Shown here one piece after another: positions 42,406 through 49,312 of a DNA stretch of 49,312 bases; the first letter of the stretch is position 1, and each line of letters begins with the position of its first letter. Below the pieces are notes generated by a model that ran no database searches, was not told the DNA's origin, and saw only the letters and a list, made by a program, of their open reading frames with translations. Made by a program: the position numbers and the translations under genes. Source of the DNA: Tubiluchus corallicola (Eukaryota; Priapulida; Priapulimorpha; Priapulimorphida; Tubiluchidae); contig JAQGDQ010000934.1 of NCBI GenBank assembly GCA_030141605.1, positions 30,001-79,312 on the forward strand, written 5' to 3'.

Positions 42406-42412
42406 TTATACC

Positions 42413-42789
42413 TCACACGGTGTACAAACTAAAAAAAAACGAGAACACAACATTGCTTGGGATTAATTAAGGCAATATATGATAATTTGCAAGAAACCAT
42501 GCTGAACGAGATTCATATAATCATAAAATGCAGATTGAATAGCATGTAATTTCGTGTTTAATTTGAGCAGCGTTAAATTAGTAAGAAAAATTGAAAAGAT
42601 TAGCATTTCCAAAGACGCGCTTTCCTCACACGCTTCAAATAAAATGCTACAAACAGGAAAACAAATGTAAATTGTGTTAATTTATGAGCAATAAAACTTG
42701 TGTGAACAAGAAATACAAGTGTGTAGAAGATTTCCAACAAGCAAGTTGTAATTCTCAGTCTGGAATTTTCTCTTTTTCTCTATCTTTGT
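42413..42789. other. unassigned AT-rich sequence
   Basis: No feature recognised. A short CTAT/ATCT run lies near 42805 at the start of repeat E copy 2. Confidence 0.4.
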
Positions 42790-43015
42790 CTATAATTCTA
42801 TCTTAACTATCTATCTATCTTTTATATCATCTCATATATGAGCTTCATTCATTACATCATTCCATTCTGAAGCACTAATGTTTTCTTTATCATACGATTC
42901 ACTTCAAATTTTTAGATAATTTCCATTACTTTTTTTTCTTTCACAGTTTGGGACAATCTAACTAGCCCTGCTTTTTTATTAGCCGCAACACATTTACATT
43001 TGTATATATAGCAAA
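42790..43015 (-). mobile_element. dispersed repeat E, copy 2
   Basis: Reverse complement of 11210-11400: on the minus strand TGTAAATGTGTTGCGG, AGCAGGGCTAGTTAG, ATTGTCCCA, TTAGTGCTTCAGAATGG, ATGAATGAAGCTCATATATG, ending in GATA repeats. It lacks the left part seen in copy 1 (AAGTCAT heptamers and TTTATTTCACC). Confidence 0.7.
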
Positions 43016-43606
43016 CCTAAACTATGGTATATCTAAACTAGTTATGCACTCAAAGTAAACTGTATACGAATTTACTAATCAACATACAACAGCGATAATT
43101 CTCTTGTTTATCTTTCAACCCCACAGTGTTTTGAGAGTCAAGTTAGTATATTTGTAATGATGCTGTACATAACGTTGTTTAGACACCAGTATTAAAGGAA
43201 GTAGCGATATCTCTATCTTTGTTTACCATAAGTTGACCTACGTCTAAAGACAGTTTAAATCATTTTTTCCAAAATTTGCTTCCTATTATGTATCTTACTG
43301 TTTGTTATTCACTGAATTATTGATAACTTTTTGTTTCTTTTAATGTATTAATTGCGTATTTGTGTTAATGTGAAATAAATAAACAAAAAACAGCAATTTA
43401 GACACCGAGTCTATAGTAATGAAATTAAGAACATGATTTGCAGCTTATTCTGTCTGCTTATTGCAAATTATGTAATCAAATCACAATTTCCAGTAAGTTT
43501 TTTACACAAATATTGACAAGTATTCTATGTTTTGCAACAAATGTACTACAAACTATCTAAATACGATACGTTATCAGAAATAAAAATGCACTTTTTTCTG
43601 TTTTAG
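43016..43606 (+). other. AT-rich sequence, inferred intron 3' part, ending in a splice acceptor
   Basis: No coding potential. It ends in TTTTTTCTGTTTTAG at 43592-43606, a strong pyrimidine tract plus AG, directly before the exon carrying the membrane-protein gene. The upstream exon(s) were not located. Confidence 0.55.
43605..43606 (+). other. 3' splice site (AG)
   Basis: Pyrimidine-rich tract CTTTTTTCTGTTTTAG followed by GTTTGACAAAG. The AG lies 48 bp before the first ATG of the open frame, and an in-frame TGA (43619-43621) lies between, so the exon starts in 5' UTR. Confidence 0.6.
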
Positions 43607-43617
43607 GTTTGACAAAG

Positions 43618-43644
43618 ATGAAACGGTTACGGCAAACTTGCTAA
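43618..43644 (+). other. short upstream open reading frame
   Basis: ATG at 43618, 8 codons (MKRLRQTC), stop TAA at 43642-43644. It is in a different frame from the main gene and ends 11 bases before its first ATG. It could reduce or redirect initiation on the downstream ATGs. Confidence 0.35.
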
Positions 43645-43654
43645 AAGCCGCCAG

Positions 43655-44890
43655 ATGGTGATTATTATTATGAACGCGCTTGAACTAAACATCACAACAA
43701 TGGAAACGGCAATCAGCGTGGTGGAAAACTGCGTACCCGTTCCGTGCCATCTCGAGTCGGCACTGGCCGGACCGTACGTGCAAAAACCGGGATACACATT
43801 TGGTGAGCACGGTCAGGCTAAACTGACCAACGAGAACTATTATGAGCATTACGATGCGTTTGTGGGTGTGAACATAGCAGTGACGCTGGGCAGTTGTTTG
43901 TTATTCTTTATATGTTATATAATTTACAAATCTACGAGGCATTTGTTCCACCCAAGCATGTACCAACCAGTGCACAATGTGAGAAAAACGGTGATACCAG
44001 AATGTGTCGTAGAATTGCCTCCAGAAGAGGAAACAATTAAGATTCCCATATGTAGAACTATCTCCAATCAAACAGAACCCCAATATCCACCCAGACGGTA
44101 TGACACGCTGCTGCCGTATCAGGAAGTGTTCCACAAGAAGCCGTCGCTACGGAAACACGGATCGCCGCGACGGTGCGCAAGCCACCGCAGCGTGCAGCTG
44201 AGCACGGATGTTGAAGTTTATCCAATAGAAGACACGTCGTGGCACCGGCCGCCATTACGTTGCCAGCACAGTTTAGCGGAAATAGAGACGTTGTTACATC
44301 CGCATGAACAAATCCGTCGACAATCCAGGTCCTTTGACGTCTGTCCAATACACGGAGATGCAGCTATTCAGCACCATTACCATCATCAATATCGTTATCA
44401 GAACTCCTTAGATCCAACTCAGCCTGTCTTTCGGTTCGATCACCTACCACCACCCAACCTCGAAAGTCACAATCCGCCACCCCACTTCTACCTGGATGAC
44501 TTTCAGCAAGCGGAAGACGTTAGCGAAAATGCGCGGATGTTGCCGCCGGAATCTCCGCGTCCGCAATACCTGCGCATCCACAGCGACGTCAACAATTGGC
44601 TAAGGAACAGCGAGAACAACCACAGGGGATCGTACGTCCACGCGCGTGCGTTCTCCACGCCCAACGCGCATTGTGATGTTAATAAAACTCAGGAAGGCAA
44701 CAGGCTGAAAGTGTTCACGTGGCCGAAAAAAGGTCCAGAGTTGGGTTCCAGTTGTGCAATCAGTCCCAGTCCTTCTTGCATGCTAGACAGTATTAATTCA
44801 GAAGGGTCTGATTCAGTGTTTTGTACTGATGGTGGAGGAGCAACCGAAAGTAAAGCTGCTAAACTTGGACTCAACGAAACAAAGCTATAG
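43655..44890 (+). CDS. unrecognised single-pass membrane protein, 411 aa
   Basis: Family not recognised. The most gene-like frame in the window: non-repetitive, of mixed composition and higher GC than its surroundings. Residues 1-68 form a short N-terminal segment with an N-glycosylation sequon (NIT, 12-14), two cysteines (26, 31) and a Tyr-rich NYYEHYDAF stretch. Residues 69-91 (FVGVNIAVTLG, CLLFFICYIIY) are one transmembrane helix, followed by KSTRH, so the positive-inside rule puts the N-terminus outside without a cleaved signal peptide. Residues 92-411 are a long, probably disordered cytosolic tail with PP-rich parts, a His-rich QHHYHHQYRYQ (239-249) and Ser/Arg clusters. The C-terminus ETKL fits a class I PDZ ligand. 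Start: ATGs at 43655, 43670 and 43700 are in frame; the third (ACAACAATGG) has the best context and would give 396 residues. Stop TAG 44888-44890. Role as a membrane adaptor is inference only. Confidence 0.85.
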   Translation: MVIIIMNALELNITTMETAISVVENCVPVPCHLESALAGPYVQKPGYTFGEHGQAKLTNENYYEHYDAFVGVNIAVTLGSCLLFFICYIIYKSTRHLFHPSMYQPVHNVRKTVIPECVVELPPEEETIKIPICRTISNQTEPQYPPRRYDTLLPYQEVFHKKPSLRKHGSPRRCASHRSVQLSTDVEVYPIEDTSWHRPPLRCQHSLAEIETLLHPHEQIRRQSRSFDVCPIHGDAAIQHHYHHQYRYQNSLDPTQPVFRFDHLPPPNLESHNPPPHFYLDDFQQAEDVSENARMLPPESPRPQYLRIHSDVNNWLRNSENNHRGSYVHARAFSTPNAHCDVNKTQEGNRLKVFTWPKKGPELGSSCAISPSPSCMLDSINSEGSDSVFCTDGGGATESKAAKLGLNETKL

Positions 44891-44938
44891 CATCAGCCAA
44901 TCACAGAGCTATTTTTATTTATACTTTTCTAGTTTATA

Positions 44939-44944
44939 AATAAA
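44939..44944 (+). promoter_or_regulatory. poly(A) signal AATAAA
   Basis: AATAAA 49 bases after the stop codon of the membrane-protein gene, in TTTATAAATAAAATGC. It implies a very short 3' UTR, ending near 44960. Confidence 0.6.
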
Positions 44945-45168
44945 ATGCACAGTTCAGGAACGAGTAAACAAGAATTGTGAATTTCATATGGTAAATATGG
45001 ACATACATAAAACAGAAATTACTAATCCAGACCACTGATCCTGGTGGATAATCCATATTATGCGGATTCAGTCTGGGTAGCGCCGGCAATCCACTGGCAC
45101 AGTAGTGTCTATTTTTCTTTCTTTATAATTCTGTCTACCCAATGTCTACAACAAACATAATGGGCATA

Positions 45169-45273
45169 TGATGATGGTGATGGTGATGATGATGACGATG
45201 ATGATGATGGTGATGGTGGTAATGATGATGATGATGATGGTGATGGTGATAATGATGATGATGGTGATGATGT

Positions 45274-45305
<32 letters not shown>

Positions 45306-45490
45306 ATGATGATGATGATGGTGATGGTGATGGTGATGATAATGATGACGATGATGATGACGATGGTGATGATGATGATAATGGTGATGATGATGATGAT
45401 GGTGATGATGGTGATGATGATGGTGATGATGATGATGGTGGTGATGATGGTGGTGGTGATGATGATGATGGTGAAGATGATGATGATGAT
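45169..45490. repeat. (GAT/GGT)n trinucleotide array, ~320 bp
   Basis: ATGATGGTGATGGTG-type triplets, with ACGATG and AATGAT interruptions. It lies ~200 bp beyond the gene's poly(A) signal. Met/Val, His and Ser runs in the three frames are artefacts. Confidence 0.96.
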
Positions 45491-46194
45491 ATGGATTTAC
45501 TCCACATATTTTGCAATGCAGCTCTAAATTGGACATTTATACCTACAACAACATCTATGCAGCAACTCAACTAAAAAAACCCAAAGCTTCGTTCACACAC
45601 TTACAAACAACATGTCGTGTTCAGACTGAAAGGCGAAGCATTTTTAAGATGTCTGCACTTACAGTAATGTTCAAAACATTTACTCTATTTATTGGTATAA
45701 CCCCCTAGTAGGCTGATTGGATGGAATGAACCAGTAATTAATACAATTAACAATCAAAAGTTAACCAGAAAAGTATTGTAAAAACTGAGAACTAAACCTG
45801 GATTTGAACTTATGACCTGCAGGTGACAAGCAATGCAATCTACAAGTTCCTAGCACAAGTTTACTCATAATCCAAAGTCTCTAGTTCAATCCTGGCTCAG
45901 TAAATAATTTACTAGGTTGTTTTGTGTACAATCCAACAAAAACATGTTTTACAAGAAATTGAAAACGAAAAAAAATATGTCACTAAAATGACCTAGCAAT
46001 TTTTAAAACAGTAGGTCTAGGTTTTTGATAAACTAGACACACAAAAAGATTTTTGTTACAGGTGCTGCAATGCTTCCATGAATTGGGCACCAGCATTATA
46101 GCAATGACAGCAATATGATTCAAAAATTGGGCATTACTCAGTGTGAATAAAGATTTTCCACTTTGCAACTTTTGTTGTATAGCTGCATCTATAT
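45491..46194. other. unassigned sequence with tRNA-like pieces
   Basis: About 700 bp; no exon recognised. It includes the tRNA-like segment at 45793-45860 and, on plus at about 45879-45897, CTAGTTCAATCCTGGCTC, another box B-like word in the opposite orientation. Confidence 0.4.
45793..45860 (-). pseudogene. tRNA-like sequence (SINE head candidate)
   Basis: The minus strand reads TGTAGATTGCATTGCTTGTC, ACCTGCAGGTCAT, then box B AGTTCAAATCC and AGGTTTAG. Similar layout to 41501-41570 (also minus), but with different sequence. Not a functional tRNA: the acceptor stem is not recognisable. Confidence 0.45.
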
Positions 46195-47384
46195 GCTTCC
46201 GAAATTGAATTATAAGTCTTGTGTTTAGGAAATTTACTAGATCTGAACATTTCCGAAATTGAATTATAAGTCTTGTGTTTAGGAAATTTACTAGATCTGA
46301 ACATTTCCGAAATCGAATTATAAGTCTTGTGTTTAGGAAATTTACTAGATCTGAACATTTCCGAAATTGAATTATAAGTCTTGTGTTTAGGAAATTTACT
46401 AGATCTGAACATTTCCGAAATCGAATTATAAGTCTTGTGTTTAGGAAATTTACTAGATCTGAACATTTCCGAAATCGAATCATAAGTCTCGTGTTTAGGA
46501 AATTTACTAGATCTGAACATTTCCGAAATTGAATTATAAGTCTCGTGTTTAGGAAATTTACTAGATCTGAACATTTCCGAAATTGAATTATAAGTCTTGT
46601 GTTTAGGAAATTTACTAGATCTGAACATTTCCGAAATTGAATTATAAGTCTTGTGTTTAGGAAATTTACTAGATCTGAACATTTCCGAAATTGAATTATA
46701 AGTCTTGTGTTTAGGAAATTTACTAGATCTGAACATTTCCGAAATCGAATTATAAGTCTTGTGTTTAGGAAATTTACTAGATCTGAACATTTCCGAAATC
46801 GAATTATAAGTCTTGTGTTTAGGAAATTTACTAGATCTGAACATTTCCGAAATCGAATTATAAGTCTTGTGTTTAGGAAATTTACTAGATCTGAACATTT
46901 CCGAAATTGAATTATAAGTCTTGTGTTTAGGAAATTTACTAGATCTGAACATTTCCGAAATTGAATTATAAGTCTTGTGTTTAGGAAATTTACTAGATCT
47001 GAACATTTCCGAAATTGAATTATAAGTCTTGTGTTTAGGAAATTTACTAGATCTGAACATTTCCGAAATTGAATTATAAGTCTTGTGTTTAGGAAATTTA
47101 CTAGATCTGAACATTTCCGAAATCGAATTATAAGTCTTGTGTTTAGGAAATTTACTAGATCTGAACATTTCCGAAATCGAATTATAAGTCTTGTGTTTAG
47201 GAAATTTACTAGATCTGAACATTTCCGAAATTGAATTATAAGTCTTGTGTTTAGGAAATTTACTAGATCTGAACATTTCCGAAATCGAATTATAAGTCTT
47301 GTGTTTAGGAAATTTGCTAGATCTGAACATTTCCGAAATTCGATTATAAGTCTTGTGTTTAGGAAATTTACTAGATCTGAACAT
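46195..47384. repeat. 54-bp satellite, 22 near-identical units
   Basis: The unit is CGAAATTGAATTATAAGTC, TTGTGTTTAGGAAATTTACT, AGATCTGAACATTTC (54 bp). The main variation is AAATTGAAT/AAATCGAAT, in runs of 1-4; rare changes include CATAAGTCTCG (46480) and GAAATTTGCTAG (47310). A 54-bp period keeps two minus frames open for 425 and 480 codons (18-residue repeats), but no unit-level difference favours either frame. Very high identity suggests recent expansion. Confidence 0.97.
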
Positions 47385-47956
47385 GGATCGCCATTTGTGG
47401 CGCGAGAGCAAATTGAGGATTTCAAAGAATCTAAATGTGGATGAAGCGGTTTGTGGATTGAAATTTTGAAAACAACTCGGATTCTAGTGATTGCAGACTG
47501 AACACTTTCAATAATTTGAGATGTGGATCAGAACCGGTTGTAACTTTTATAGTTATCACAGTGAACCAAAATGGCAGAGATTTCATGTACACATGCCATT
47601 TGTTGAATTAATTTTAGTTGTTAAATCCAATACCAAGACTGAAATCACACTGCCAGTGGAACTTATTTCTCTAACAGACACAAATATCTTGCATAACTGA
47701 ATGACTACAAGAAGCTCTCATTATGGCGAGACCTGTTTACAACAGATTCGGGACATAAGGGACTATTTTTGCTCTCTAGTTCATTCTGGTTATAAAGCAT
47801 AACTCCATCATAATGATGGCATGTGTCTGGGCAAGGTCGGCAGACAATGAGGCTGTATATTATACTATACATTATTATTCATTCTCCTTTCTAGTCTCTA
47901 TTACAATATTGGTATTTTTCTATCGTGTTCAATATATCTTGAACAACCTAGCCACT
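47385..47956. other. unassigned sequence
   Basis: No exon recognised; ends in the G-run that begins the LINE-derived segment. Confidence 0.4.
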
Positions 47957-48414
47957 GGGGGGGGGCAAGCCAGCCCAACTCAGTGCCGGTCCCAAGCCCG
48001 GATAAATAGGGAGGGTTAGGGTCAGGAAGGGCATCCGCCTGTAAAAACTGCGCCAAAACCTTCTATGAATGAGTCGGTGAGACTTAAAGGGAAAGTCCAC
48101 AAAGAAGTGGTCAGACCCGCTCTAATCTATGGGCTGGAAGCAGCTTCTCTAAAGAAGAACGAAGAGAAGAAAATGGGTGTGGTGGAGATGAGGATGTTGA
48201 GATGGATGGTGGGAATAACAAGAAGAGATGAAATTAGAAATAATAATATCAGAGGAACAGTAAAAGTAGTGGAAGCCTCGCAAGATTGCGATGGTACGGA
48301 CACCTGAAAAGAAGAGTCGGTGAAGATCTTGTGGGAAGGGAAGACATAAATGAAGAGATGGTCAACAACAGGAATGCGTGGAGAAGACTCGTTCACAACG
48401 GCGACCCCGCATAG
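47957..48414 (+). pseudogene. LINE reverse-transcriptase C-terminal remnant, frameshifted
   Basis: The first ~100 bp (CCGGTCCCAAGCCCGG, ATAAATAGGGAGGG, TCAGGAAGGGCATCCG) is a motif I associate with metazoan LINE copies. The frame 48065-48306 then gives KGKVHKEVVRPALIYGLEA, VVEMRMLRWMVGITRRD and IRNNNIRGTV, the conserved C-terminal block that follows the RT domain in RTE/BovB-like non-LTR elements. After a small deletion or frameshift near 48280, a second frame (48286-48414) continues LRWYGHLKRR and ends AWRRLVHNGDPA with stop TAG 48412-48414, the usual end of these ORFs. The catalytic RT core (the FADD box) is absent, so this is a dead 5'-truncated copy. The exact clade was not resolved. Confidence 0.8.
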
Positions 48415-49312
48415 GGAGAAGCTGGGAAGAAGAAAGAAGTTTAATGTATCTTGAATGGGTTTACTCACTTTACTGGCTATTTTTTCCGATAATCTTGATG
48501 TATAAATGTCGCCCAGTTTTTATCATGGACTACCGGTCACTACCGACATTATAGCCGGGTTAACTGTAGGCGATCTGTTTGGAGCCAAAAGAATTGGCCA
48601 AGTGCAAAATCCCCATCTGTAATTCAGGTTTTCCAAGACCGAACAATTTTACATCAGAAATTGTTTACAAAAAAGTGAGAAAGCTGTAAGTTAATGTTAT
48701 TGTCGCAGGCTTCACAAAGCCATGAAGCCAGACCAACGTATGAAAACAGCTGCGCGGAAAAACGTAAAAACACTTACGTTCCAAAATGTTTTGTTTTGTG
48801 CCGGCAGGATAAAATTTTAGTTTGTGCAATATCTAAACGTTACCATGGCAACTGCTTGGTTGCACCTGTCAGGTAATCAGATTGTTTGTGTGTCAGAGAA
48901 AAATGAAGCCTCGGGTAACAAGGTGACATTTCACATTTGCTGAATCGTATTATCCTAATACATCCATTTACTCTAAAACATTACGGGACACGTTATTATA
49001 TTACCAGATATTTACGGGAAGCCATTCATTCGAAGCCAGGTTTTTACTTTTTCTTCGTGAAATATTTGTTGATACAAATGAATGTTGGCAACATTTTCAT
49101 TATCTGGAAATGCATTCGTATTTTTGTTTTCGTATTTCTGCACGTTTATGTATTTTTTAATATAGTTATGTCTGCTGTCATTAGCGTCTTTTTGTTTACT
49201 GTCTTTTGAGAAGGGTGGTTGACTCGATAACCTTTGGTTTTTCACCACCCTTTCTCCCATGTTCGTTTGTATTTTTGTGTATTTTATTGTTAAATTATCG
49301 TAAATTTATGGA
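48415..49312. other. unassigned sequence at the window end
   Basis: No exon recognised. A near-perfect hairpin with arms GAGAAGGGTGGT (49208-49219) and ACCACCCTTTCTC (49244-49256) lies close to the end. Short frames (60-90 codons) have no recognisable content. Confidence 0.45.

Noticed and set aside
45983-47425. 480- and 425-codon minus frames of 18-residue repeats
   Set aside because: Produced by the 54-bp period of a homogeneous satellite; two frames are equally open and unit variants show no preference for silent changes.

Overview
The window is animal nuclear DNA, AT-rich and very gene-poor. The reasons are metazoan-type dispersed elements (a 5S rRNA-headed SINE, tRNA-like heads, an LTR, TTAA-flanked and hAT-like DNA elements, a LINE reverse-transcriptase remnant), a consensus-like intron acceptor, and no bacterial gene organisation. 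The 5S head resembles molluscan/lophotrochozoan 5S genes as I remember them, so a marine lophotrochozoan, perhaps a mollusc, is my best guess. That is weak evidence.

Only one protein gene is convincing. It is a 411-residue single-pass membrane protein at 43655-44890 (+), whose coding region sits in one terminal exon. A 3' splice site lies just upstream and a poly(A) signal lies about 50 bp after the stop. I do not recognise the family.

About 19 kb of the 49 kb (my estimate by summing arrays) is tandem repeats: roughly 25 unrelated arrays with units from 2 to about 103 bp. The largest are a 72-bp unit at 26.4-29.6 kb, a 44-bp unit at 15.3-17.7 kb, a 54-bp unit at 46.2-47.4 kb, a 42-bp unit at 40.1-41.3 kb and a 50-bp unit at 2.7-3.8 kb. 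Several arrays carry a palindromic transcription-factor-like site in nearly every unit: TGACGTCA at 30.0-30.5 and 36.5-37.1 kb, CACGTG at 3.8-4.5 and 26.4-29.6 kb.

Between the arrays are recognisable mobile elements: a full-length 5S SINE with 12-bp target-site duplications (0.5-1.1 kb) and two 5'-truncated copies (9.5 and 39.8 kb); an inverted pair of TTAA-flanked piggyBac-like MITEs (31.7 and 34.0 kb); two hAT-like MITEs (21.4 and 41.8 kb); a solo LTR with a 5-bp TSD (35.5 kb); a four-copy dispersed family, all copies in one orientation (18.6, 21.4, 34.4, 38.8 kb); an inverted pair of a ~440-480-bp element (17.9 and 23.4 kb), one copy flanked by 39-bp direct repeats; a TIR element that contains its own minisatellite (5.1 kb); and a LINE C-terminal fragment (48.0-48.4 kb).

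No CRISPR, operon, ribosomal cluster or virus-like gene set is present. The notable content is the organisation of the repeats: nested insertions with a readable empty site, arrays that begin at TE ends, and satellites carrying CRE or E-box cores.
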